Assembly: GCA_910577945.1 (NCBI GenBank)
Contig: CAJTNI010000011.1
Coordinates: forward strand, 1 to 64,000
DNA length: 64,000 bases
Origin: an uncultured Christensenella sp.
GTDB lineage: Bacteria > Bacillota > Clostridia > Christensenellales > Pumilibacteraceae
Reading direction: 5' to 3'
The position numbers were made by a program, and so were the translations under genes. Under the pieces are notes generated by a model. The model searched no databases. It saw only the letters and a list, made by a program, of their open reading frames with translations, and was not told the origin of the DNA. Within the stretch, counting starts at the first letter, position 1. Each line of letters starts with the position of its first letter. Shown here one piece after another: positions 9,901 through 16,830 of the stretch.

Positions 9901-11003
9901 TCGACAAAATCAACAAGAACGGCGTGGAAAACACCATGACGCTGTTGAACTCGGGCAAAATCGACTATTTGATTTCCACGTCCACGCGCGGGCGCATTCC
10001 CACGCTCGACGACGTCAAGCTGCGCTGCCGCGCGGTCATGCAGGGCGTGCCGTGCCTTACCGCAATAGACACGGCGAACGCGCTGGCGTACGCGCTCAAA
10101 TCGAGATACAGTCAGCTCAACACCGAGCTTGTGGATATCAACCATATGCGCACCGAACGGCAAAAGCTCGATTTTGTCAAGATGCAGGGCTGCGGCAACG
10201 ATTATATCTACGTTGACTGCTTGGACGCGCCCATAGACAATATGGAATCGGTGGCGGTCAACCTTTCCGACAGGCATTTCAGCGTGGGCGGCGACGGCGT
10301 GATATTCATTTACCCGTCCGCTACGGGCGACGCGACCATGCGCATGTTCAATTCCGACGGGTCGGAGGGCAAAATGTGCGGCAACGGCATTCGTTGCGTC
10401 GGCAAGTATTTGTACGACAACCGCAAGACCGATAAGCTCGATATCACGGTGGACACGCTGTCGGGCGCGCGCAAGCTCAAAATGTACGCGCAGGGCGGCA
10501 AGGTAAATTCGGTGTGCGTCGATATGGGCGCGGTAATTCTCGACCCCGCGAAGGTGCCCGTTAATATCGAGGGCGACGCCGTAATCGGCAAGCGCATAGA
10601 CACGGCGTACGGAATGTATTCCGTTACGTGCACGTCTATGGGCAATCCGCACTGCTCGATTATAGTGGACGACGTGCTCAACTGCGAGGTGGACGGCATA
10701 GGCAAGGCTATCGGCGAGGATAAGGACATGTTCCCGCAGGGCGTTAACGTCGGGTTCGTGCAGGTGATTGACCGCACGCACTTGAAGGTGCGCGTGTACG
10801 AGCGCGGCACGGGCGAGACCATGGCGTGCGGCACGGGCGCGTGCGCGGCGGTAGTCGCGGCGACGCTCAACGGGCATTGCGACAAAAACACCGACGTGTA
10901 CGTGCGTTTGCCCGGCGGCGAGCTCACTATCAGATACACGGACGACACGGTTTATCTGACGGGCGAGGCGTGCGAGGCGTTCCGCGGCACGGTAGTGCTG
11001 TAA
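6960..11003 (+). CDS. carB-dapF: Fusion of carbamoyl-phosphate synthase large subunit and diaminopimelate epimerase
   Basis: One 1347-aa reading frame. Residues 1 to about 1060 are a full-length CarB: two ATP-grasp halves, each opening with an IGSGPI.IGQ-type loop, and the C-terminal MGS-like allosteric domain. From Met1063 (10146) a complete DapF follows, beginning KMQGCGNDY and carrying both catalytic cysteines, in MCGNGIRC and in ACGTGACA. CarB makes carbamoyl phosphate with CarA, and DapF turns LL- into meso-diaminopimelate for lysine and peptidoglycan. There is no stop codon and no strong ribosome site at the junction, so a single polypeptide is expected, although internal initiation at 10146 is possible. 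The start at 6960 follows AAGGAG. I know of no functional link between the two enzymes beyond co-expression. Confidence 0.93.
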   Translation: MPKDKSIKKVLVIGSGPITIGQAAEFDYAGTQACRTLKSRGVEVVLVNSNPATIMTDKAMADSIYIEPLTIPTLERIIAREKPDGILPGLGGQTGLTLSMQLAKSGFLDSHGVRLLGIKPETIDKAEDRELFKEAMLEIGQPCVPSVVVNDVDSAVEFANGIGYPVIVRPAFTLGGAGGGIAEDEAALREIARGGLELSPIRQALIEKSIYGWKEIEFEVMRDRAGNVITVCSMENLDPVGIHTGDSIVVAPTMTLSDKEFQMLRTAALDIISHLKIEGGCNCQFALHPVTGEYAVIEVNPRVSRSSALASKATGYPIAKVTTLIALGYTLDEIQNAVTGKTCACFEPAIDYVVVKLPKWPFDKFVYAKRTLGTQMKATGEVMSIAPSFEAGLLKAVRGALGFSTLDNPHYAALSDEQIESMLMPATDFRLFVLYEALKRGTSVEHIYERTKIDPWFLRKILNLINYENSIRGKKLDKDEYIAGKKLGYPDRALAAISGCDLPMRKRAVFKTVDTCAAEFAAETPYFYSTYDDENEAAEFIAERKSKAKRVIVFGSGPIRIGQGIEFDYASVHCVWALKELGYDVAIVNNNPETVSTDFDTADRLYFEPLTDEDVDNVIATEKPYGVVVAFGGQTAIKLTKHLSDSGVRILGTSADSIDAAEDRERFDALLEKLGIARPKGHTVRTLDEALAAGEDLGYPVLMRPSYVLGGQNMIIAFAPEDIKEYMSVILDENPDNVVLIDKYVMGTEVEVDAICDGEDILIPGIMEHIERAGVHSGDSIAVYPAQNISDKNKEELIEYTKQLATALDTRGLVNIQYIISEGKIYVIEVNPRSSRTIPYISKVTGVPMIKLATECMVGKKLKKLGYGTGLYPSAPYVAVKVPIFSFEKLTDLDTHLGPEMKSTGEVLGIGKTLEEALYKGLVAAGYKMKRAGGILLTVRNSDKSEIANVAKNYYELGFELYATHGTAETIRRAGMRVTEVDKINKNGVENTMTLLNSGKIDYLISTSTRGRIPTLDDVKLRCRAVMQGVPCLTAIDTANALAYALKSRYSQLNTELVDINHMRTERQKLDFVKMQGCGNDYIYVDCLDAPIDNMESVAVNLSDRHFSVGGDGVIFIYPSATGDATMRMFNSDGSEGKMCGNGIRCVGKYLYDNRKTDKLDITVDTLSGARKLKMYAQGGKVNSVCVDMGAVILDPAKVPVNIEGDAVIGKRIDTAYGMYSVTCTSMGNPHCSIIVDDVLNCEVDGIGKAIGEDKDMFPQGVNVGFVQVIDRTHLKVRVYERGTGETMACGTGACAAVVAATLNGHCDKNTDVYVRLPGGELTIRYTDDTVYLTGEACEAFRGTVVL

Positions 11004-11183
11004 CAGCCGAACAGTCGGCGCGGCAAAGCCAATCGTCGATTTTCGCGCCGTGCGCGTTCGCGCTGTTTGCGGCGACTGCGATTAGGCGCGTTACGCCGTG
11101 TCGCGGTAAACGCCGACGCAAGCGTATTCGCGTCGCGCGGTCGGCGGCTTAATAATTGAAAAACACACAATGGAGATATAATC

Positions 11184-12800
11184 ATGGAGAAGTATATTTT
11201 TGTTACGGGCGGCGTCGTTTCGGGGCTGGGCAAGGGCATAACCGCGGCGAGTCTCGGTCGAATCCTCAAAGCCAAGGGCTTAAAGGTGATTGCGCAAAAG
11301 CTCGACCCGTATATAAATATCGACCCCGGTCAGCTCAACCCCACGCAGCACGGCGAGGTTTTCGTAACCGAGGACGGCGCGGAAACCGACCTCGACCTCG
11401 GGCATTACGAGCGGTTTATCGACGAAAACCTCAATATGTTTTCCAACCTCACCACGGGCAAGGTGTACACCGCGGTGCTCGACAACGAGCGCAAGGGCGT
11501 GTACGGCGGCAAGACGGTGCAGGTAATTCCGCACGTAACCGACGAGATAAAGCGGTTTATACGCGCAGTCGGTGCGAAGATATCGGCGGACGTGGTTATT
11601 ACCGAAATCGGCGGCACTGTCGGCGATATCGAGAGCCTGCCGTTTATCGAGGCGATTAGACAGGTGAGCAACGACGTCGGCAGGGAGAACTGCCTGTTCG
11701 TGCACGTCACGCTCGCGCCGACGCTCACGTCCAACGGCGAGGTCAAGACCAAGCCCACGCAACATTCGGTCAAAACGCTGCGCTCGCTCGGCATTTCGCC
11801 CAACCTTATCGTGCTGCGCACGAATAAGCCCATCGACCAAAAGCTCAAAGAGAAGCTCGCGCTGTCGTGCAACGTCGAGCCCGATTGCGTGATAGAAAAC
11901 CGCGACGCGAGCATACTTTACGAAGTGCCGCTGTTGATGCTCGACGGCGGTATCGACGAGATAGTCACGCGCGAGCTCGGTTTGCCCGAAACCGCGCCGC
12001 AGCTCGACGATTGGCGGCAAATGGTCGAGCGCGCCAAAAATCTCAAAGACAAAGTCAAGGTCGCGCTCGTCGGGAAATACGTGTCCATGTTCGACGCGTA
12101 TCTTTCGGTGGCGGAGGCGCTCACGCACGCGGGTATCGCCAACGACGTCAAAGTCGATATAGATTGGGTGGACTCCGAAAAGCTCAACGAGAAAAACGTT
12201 GCCAAAAAGCTGGACGGCGCGGACGCGGTCATCATGCCCGGCGGGTTCGGCATACGCGGCATAGAGGGCATGGTCGCCGCCGCCAAGTATTGCAGGGAAA
12301 ACGACAAGCCGTATTTCGGTATATGTCTCGGCATGCAGATAGCGGTAATCGAGTTCGCGCGGAACGTGCTCGGCTGGAAGGACGCGTCGAGCGGCGAGTT
12401 CGACGAAAACTCCAAACACAGAGTCATAGACATAATGGAGGGACAGCAAGGCAAGGTTTGCACGGGCGGCACAATGCGGCTGGGCGGATATAAGTGTATG
12501 ATTAAGCCCGATACCAAGCTCGCGCAGTGCTACGGTGCGGACGTGCAATCGGTAATGGAGCGCCACCGCCATCGTTTCGAGTTTAACAACGCGTACCGCG
12601 AGGACGTGGAAAACGCGGGGCTTACGCTGTGCGGCAAGTCGCCCGACGGCAATCTCATCGAGGCGGTAGAGGTAAGCGACAAGCTTTTCCACCTCGGCGT
12701 GCAGTATCACCCCGAGTTCAAGTCGCGTCCCGCGCGGCCGCAGCCCATATTCCGCGAGTTTATCGCGGCGGCAAAAACGTACAAGGCGCGGCGCGGCTAG
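11184..12800 (+). CDS. pyrG: CTP synthase
   Basis: Converts UTP, ATP and glutamine to CTP, the last step of pyrimidine nucleotide synthesis. The 538-aa length is normal. It has the N-terminal amidoligase domain with its GGVVSGLGKGI phosphate loop near residue 10, and the C-terminal glutaminase domain with the nucleophile in FGICLGMQ near 380 and QYHPEF near the end. The ATG follows a TGGAGAT ribosome site. The 180 bases between the dapF end and this gene are GC-rich, without a recognisable terminator, so transcription may continue from carB. Confidence 0.97.
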   Translation: MEKYIFVTGGVVSGLGKGITAASLGRILKAKGLKVIAQKLDPYINIDPGQLNPTQHGEVFVTEDGAETDLDLGHYERFIDENLNMFSNLTTGKVYTAVLDNERKGVYGGKTVQVIPHVTDEIKRFIRAVGAKISADVVITEIGGTVGDIESLPFIEAIRQVSNDVGRENCLFVHVTLAPTLTSNGEVKTKPTQHSVKTLRSLGISPNLIVLRTNKPIDQKLKEKLALSCNVEPDCVIENRDASILYEVPLLMLDGGIDEIVTRELGLPETAPQLDDWRQMVERAKNLKDKVKVALVGKYVSMFDAYLSVAEALTHAGIANDVKVDIDWVDSEKLNEKNVAKKLDGADAVIMPGGFGIRGIEGMVAAAKYCRENDKPYFGICLGMQIAVIEFARNVLGWKDASSGEFDENSKHRVIDIMEGQQGKVCTGGTMRLGGYKCMIKPDTKLAQCYGADVQSVMERHRHRFEFNNAYREDVENAGLTLCGKSPDGNLIEAVEVSDKLFHLGVQYHPEFKSRPARPQPIFREFIAAAKTYKARRG

Positions 12801-12918
12801 GCGTAACGCGACTGCGGCGCGACTAGGCGACGCGCGATTGCCTTATAAAAGGTTTGCCGCGGCGCATAGCGGCATACGATAATATCGCGGCGGAAAACGC
12901 GTCGCGAACGGAGCGGAC

Positions 12919-14118
12919 ATGAAACTGAACAAAAATTTCAAAAATTTAAAGGACGATTATCTGTTTGCCGAGGTGTCCAAGCGCGTAGACGCGTACAAGG
13001 CGGAATTCCCGTCTGCGGACGTTATCAGCTTGGGCATAGGCGACGTGACGCAGCCGCTGTCCATGAAGGTCACGGAGGCGTGCAAGTCGGCGGCGACCGA
13101 TATGAGCACCAAATCGGGCTTCCGCGGGTACGGACCGTACGACGGATATCCGTTCCTTAAAAACGCGGTAATCGACTATTACAAGGCGCGCGGAATAGAT
13201 ATAGAGAGCGACGAGGTGTTTATTACCGACGGCGCGAAAAACGGCATAGGCAATATTCTCGACCTTTTCTCCGAGGACAATACCGTGCTCGTGCCCGACC
13301 CCGTGTATCCCGCGTACGTCGACGCCAACGTGCTGCACGGACGCAAAATAATCTATGCCGACGCGACGGCGGAGAACGGGTTTTTGCCCATGCCGCAAAA
13401 GCGCGTCAAAGCCGATATAATTTACATTTGCTCGCCCAACAACCCGACGGGCGCGGCGTATACCGCCGTACAGCTCAAATGCTGGGTGGACTACGCGCTC
13501 GACAACGGCGCGGTTATAATCTACGACGCGGCGTACGAGGCGTTTATCGAGGACGGCAAAGCGGCGAGGTCGATTTTCGAGGTCACGGGCGCGCGCGACT
13601 GCGCGGTGGAAATTTGCTCGCTGTCCAAAATGGCGGGCTTTACGGGCGTGCGCTGCGGCTGGACGGTCATTCCGCTCGCGTCGCCGCTCAACCGCATGTG
13701 GCTGCGCAGACAGGCGATTAAGTTCAACGGCACGTCGTACGTGGTGCAGCGCATGGCGGAAAGCGCGCTACGCGGCGGGCTCGCCGAGTGCAAGGCGACC
13801 GTCGCCATGTACAAAAAGAACGCCAAAACGATTATGAAAAAGTTCGACGAGCTGGGTATCGAATACACGGGCGGCGTAAACGCGCCGTATATTTGGTTTA
13901 ACTGCGGCGTGGATTCGTGGGCGTTTTTCGATTACATGCTCAAAAAGGCGCGGCTCGTTTGCACGCCGGGCAGCGGGTTCGGCAAGAACGGCAACGGCTG
14001 GATAAGATTGACTTCGTTCAACTCCGCGGAGCGCACGGAGGAGGCAATCAAACGCTTCGAGCCGTTTTGGAAGGAGTTTAAGGACGTGCGCTCCAAGCTG
14101 TTCGCGCCCGTCGGTTGA
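12919..14118 (+). CDS. dapL: LL-diaminopimelate aminotransferase
   Basis: A PLP enzyme that makes LL-diaminopimelate directly from tetrahydrodipicolinate and glutamate, bypassing the succinyl or acetyl branches. The 399-aa protein carries the fold-type I signature. The PLP lysine is Lys237 in SLSKMAGFTG, and the NPTG motif is in SPNNPTGAAY. The N-terminal LFAEV and GIGDVTQP segments are typical of DapL rather than of general aspartate aminotransferases. Its product is the substrate of the DapF domain encoded two genes upstream, so the pair forms a coherent lysine and peptidoglycan unit inside a pyrimidine cluster. Confidence 0.93.
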   Translation: MKLNKNFKNLKDDYLFAEVSKRVDAYKAEFPSADVISLGIGDVTQPLSMKVTEACKSAATDMSTKSGFRGYGPYDGYPFLKNAVIDYYKARGIDIESDEVFITDGAKNGIGNILDLFSEDNTVLVPDPVYPAYVDANVLHGRKIIYADATAENGFLPMPQKRVKADIIYICSPNNPTGAAYTAVQLKCWVDYALDNGAVIIYDAAYEAFIEDGKAARSIFEVTGARDCAVEICSLSKMAGFTGVRCGWTVIPLASPLNRMWLRRQAIKFNGTSYVVQRMAESALRGGLAECKATVAMYKKNAKTIMKKFDELGIEYTGGVNAPYIWFNCGVDSWAFFDYMLKKARLVCTPGSGFGKNGNGWIRLTSFNSAERTEEAIKRFEPFWKEFKDVRSKLFAPVG

Positions 14119-14155
14119 CGGCGCGGCACGCACCGTTAGCTAAATAGAAAAGGTC

Positions 14156-16306
14156 TTGAAAAAAACGGTTAAAATTCCCAAGAGCCGTATCGCGCCGCCT
14201 ATTGATTTTTGCGAGGTAATGCGCGGCGGCGAGGTGTGCGGTATACGGCTCGATTATCGCGAGTACGAGTTTATGCAGTTCGAAAACGGCAAGGTCGTGC
14301 TGTTCGACGCATATTCCTCCGCGCACGGTTACAGCGCGTTCGACGTCGATTTCGGCGTCGTCGCGTTTCCTTTTTGCGCGCTTTGCATGACGGACGCAGG
14401 CGAGCGCGTGGCGTACTGCGGGCTGAGGTTCAGCGAGGAGAAAATCGCCGAATGGCGGCTGTTGTGCTCGCCTGCGGCGCTCGGCAGGCTGGTCGCCGAC
14501 CCCGACGCCGCGAGCGTAACGGTCAGCTCGGGCGTGTGCTGCATTGCGGACGAGCGCGCGTACAAGGCGTACGCCGCGCACGTCAAGGACGAGATACACC
14601 CGCTGTCGGGGCATATCATACTCAACGGTCAGACGCATACCGTAATCGAGCTGTTCGGCGGCAAGTACGCCGTGTTTTCGAGCGGCTGGGGCGACGGACG
14701 GTATCGTTGCTACGCGGGTTATACCGAGGACGGCAGACCCGTCGCCATGCTTGCCGATTTCGGCATGATAGAATATCCCAAGCGCGGCGACGGCAGTTCG
14801 CTCGTCGAGGTGGAAATCGACGTCGAGGACGGCGACACGTACGTGTACGACCCCGACAAGAGCGCGCGCGAAAACGACATTGCGCGCTGGTCGAATATTA
14901 TAGCTACGTCCGAAAATCCGACGGAGCGGTTGCGCGCGTATTCGCGGCGCGGGTATATGTACCATTCCGTAAACGACGTAAACGCCGCGCTTGCCGATTA
15001 TACGGCGGCGGTGCGCGAGTGCAAAAACGTGACCGAGCGCGGCGCGCTTTTGCGGGCGTGGTCGGTGTTCGATAACGCCGCGGGCATATACTGTCAGCGC
15101 AGCGATTACGAATCGGCTATCAAGCTTATGATTGACGCGCTTGCTGTGGGCGACGACTTTTACGCGGGCGCGTACGTGCGGCTTATAGACTTGTATTTGC
15201 TCACGAAGCGTGCGGACGAGGCGAGAGATATCGCCGAGCGCATGATTAAAAAGCGCCCAGACGACCCCGTGGCGCACATGAAGGCAGCCGAGTGCGCCGT
15301 GTCCGCCATGGACTACGAGACGGCGGCGCGCGAGTACGACGTGCTCGCCGTCAAGTTCAGACTGTACGAAAACCTTTTCGACGAGGCGGCGTGCTTAATC
15401 GAGCTTGGCGAGTACGAAAAAGCGGACGCCGCGCTCGAACGTCATCCCGCCCACGAATACAGCGAGCAGTACATGTACTATAAGGCGTACCTTGCGTACA
15501 AGCAACGGCGCTACGGCGAGGCGATAGAGTACGCCGAGCGCGCGTACAACCTCGACCCCGAATATATGCCCGCGCTGTATTTGCTCATAGATTTGGAATC
15601 GCTCGTGCAGGAATATCATGCGGTGGCGCGGTATGCCGAGGAGTATATCAAGCTGCGCCCCGACCACGAGTACGGGTACAGCGTGTGCGCGGAGGCGCAT
15701 TTGATACTCGGCGTGCTTTCCGAGAGCGCGCGTAAATATTACTATCTGTATAAGCGCGTCAAGACCGACGACGACAAGTACGCCGCGCTGGCGGCGATTA
15801 CCGCGGCGGGCACGGGCAATAAAAAACGCGGTAAGTCGATTTTGCGCGCGCTCAAACGCAAGCACAGCGCGTATCTGTCGGCGGCGACGTATGCGGTGCG
15901 CTTCAACAAGTTCAGAGGGCGCGCGGACGCGCTCAAAAGAATGGTATTAAATCCCGAGTACGACGCGGATTTTCTGTTGCAGCTGGCGGTGTTTTTGTCG
16001 GCGACGGGCGGAGTGCTGCCCGCGACGCGCATACTCGAATTTTTGAGCGGCGAGGGCGAGCCGACGTTCGAGGTGGTGGCGCAGCAAATTCGCGCCGCCG
16101 AGCGCATAGGCGACAGAAAGCTGTTCGATTCGTTCCTGTCGTTTTATCTCGATAAGTTTATAGGCGGCACGCTCGCCGCATCCGAGCGTCGCGCGCTGTC
16201 CGAGCGGTTCATGCGCGACCCCAAACGCCGCGCCGATTGGTTTCCTCAGCTCGCGGTATTGGCGGAAAAGCTCGAACAAAAGCGTACCAAATATCAGCCG
16301 CGTTAG
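14156..16306 (+). CDS. TPR-repeat protein of unknown function
   Basis: A 716-aa cytosolic protein without signal peptide or membrane segment. Residues 1 to about 230 are beta-rich and acidic and match nothing I recognise. From about 260 to 560 there are helical tetratricopeptide-like repeats with the usual A..A..L and Y pattern (for example YGEAIEYAERAYNLDPEY), followed by a helical C-terminal region. TPR arrays bind other proteins, so it is probably a scaffold. I accept the TTG start because of the lysine-rich N terminus and the AAAAGG just before it, but the start is uncertain. It is the last gene before the 6S RNA region. Confidence 0.75.
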   Translation: MKKTVKIPKSRIAPPIDFCEVMRGGEVCGIRLDYREYEFMQFENGKVVLFDAYSSAHGYSAFDVDFGVVAFPFCALCMTDAGERVAYCGLRFSEEKIAEWRLLCSPAALGRLVADPDAASVTVSSGVCCIADERAYKAYAAHVKDEIHPLSGHIILNGQTHTVIELFGGKYAVFSSGWGDGRYRCYAGYTEDGRPVAMLADFGMIEYPKRGDGSSLVEVEIDVEDGDTYVYDPDKSARENDIARWSNIIATSENPTERLRAYSRRGYMYHSVNDVNAALADYTAAVRECKNVTERGALLRAWSVFDNAAGIYCQRSDYESAIKLMIDALAVGDDFYAGAYVRLIDLYLLTKRADEARDIAERMIKKRPDDPVAHMKAAECAVSAMDYETAAREYDVLAVKFRLYENLFDEAACLIELGEYEKADAALERHPAHEYSEQYMYYKAYLAYKQRRYGEAIEYAERAYNLDPEYMPALYLLIDLESLVQEYHAVARYAEEYIKLRPDHEYGYSVCAEAHLILGVLSESARKYYYLYKRVKTDDDKYAALAAITAAGTGNKKRGKSILRALKRKHSAYLSAATYAVRFNKFRGRADALKRMVLNPEYDADFLLQLAVFLSATGGVLPATRILEFLSGEGEPTFEVVAQQIRAAERIGDRKLFDSFLSFYLDKFIGGTLAASERRALSERFMRDPKRRADWFPQLAVLAEKLEQKRTKYQPR

Positions 16307-16479
16307 ACCGTTTTCTATTTGGCGAACACGACTTTCTTCGCGGTATCGCGTCCGTCGCGGCGCATAGTGCGGGTAAATAGATAATAGCGCAAATAGCGGT
16401 TTTGCGCGTCGTTTAATCGGCGATTTACGGCGCGGGGCGTGGTTATACCATAAAGCGCGGCGGTTGTCAATAGGTTTTG
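16307..16479. other. Intergenic region upstream of 6S RNA
   Basis: No supported gene. A short open stretch on the minus strand ends at 16315 but lacks a start and ribosome site. The region turns AT-rich towards the palindrome that follows. Confidence 0.4.
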
Positions 16480-16503
16480 AAAAATTTTGTATACAAAATT
16501 TTT
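16480..16503. promoter_or_regulatory. Perfect 24-bp palindrome, candidate GntR-type operator
   Basis: The sequence is perfectly self-complementary around a central TTGTATACAA. That core resembles operators of FadR-subfamily GntR repressors. It ends 10 bp before the -35 box of the 6S RNA promoter, where a bound repressor or activator could act. It is AT-rich, so it could also serve as an UP element. The regulator is unknown. Confidence 0.5.
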
Positions 16504-16513
16504 TGGGATAATC

Positions 16514-16542
16514 TTGATATTTCCGTACGCGCGGTATATAAT
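16514..16542 (+). promoter_or_regulatory. Promoter of 6S RNA
   Basis: TTGATA at 16514-16519 and TATAAT at 16537-16542 with a 17-bp spacer. The start of transcription should be near 16549. Confidence 0.75.
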
Positions 16543-16548
16543 ATAGTT

Positions 16549-16745
16549 ACATCCTGCGGTGTACGAGACGACGCTTTATTTATAACCTCAAATTCAAAAA
16601 GGGACGGCGGAGTACTTCGTTAATATGTCGGGCCTCAGTAATTTTACTTTATGTAAGCAGGGGAAGACAGACGAACGGGTCAGCCGACCCACCTGCCATA
16701 AGGCGGGTTTGAATACGGCGCACTCTGCGGCACAGGCGGGATTGC
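16549..16745 (+). ncRNA. ssrS: 6S RNA
   Basis: A non-coding transcript of about 195 nt with its own promoter and terminator. The ends pair: ATCCTGC (16551-16557) with GCGGGAT near 16736-16742, wobble included, followed by TGT with ACA. The GGTGT... and ...TGCGGCACA ends and a long rod with internal hairpins (for example around 16680-16690 and 16690-16708) match the 6S RNA plan of a closing stem, a central bubble and a terminal arm. 6S RNA binds the housekeeping RNA polymerase holoenzyme as a promoter mimic. The identification is from structure and memory of the family, not from a covariance search. Confidence 0.72.
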
Positions 16746-16755
16746 TTATAAAATA

Positions 16756-16780
16756 ACGGACGGCGAAAGCCGTCCGTTTT
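16756..16780 (+). terminator. Terminator of 6S RNA
   Basis: A 9-bp stem ACGGACGGC / GCCGTCCGT with a GAAA tetraloop, followed by T residues. Confidence 0.85.
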
Positions 16781-16830
16781 GCAATACGTGTAATTTATAT
16801 TATATTGTATTATATTGTTCGCTCTTACGC

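Noticed and set aside
16315..16425. Short minus-strand open stretch before the 6S RNA gene
   Set aside because: About 36 codons ending in TAG look gene-like at the C terminus (basic, ending AKKVVFAK), but there is no start or ribosome site in reach. It could be the tail of a lost gene, and the evidence is too thin.
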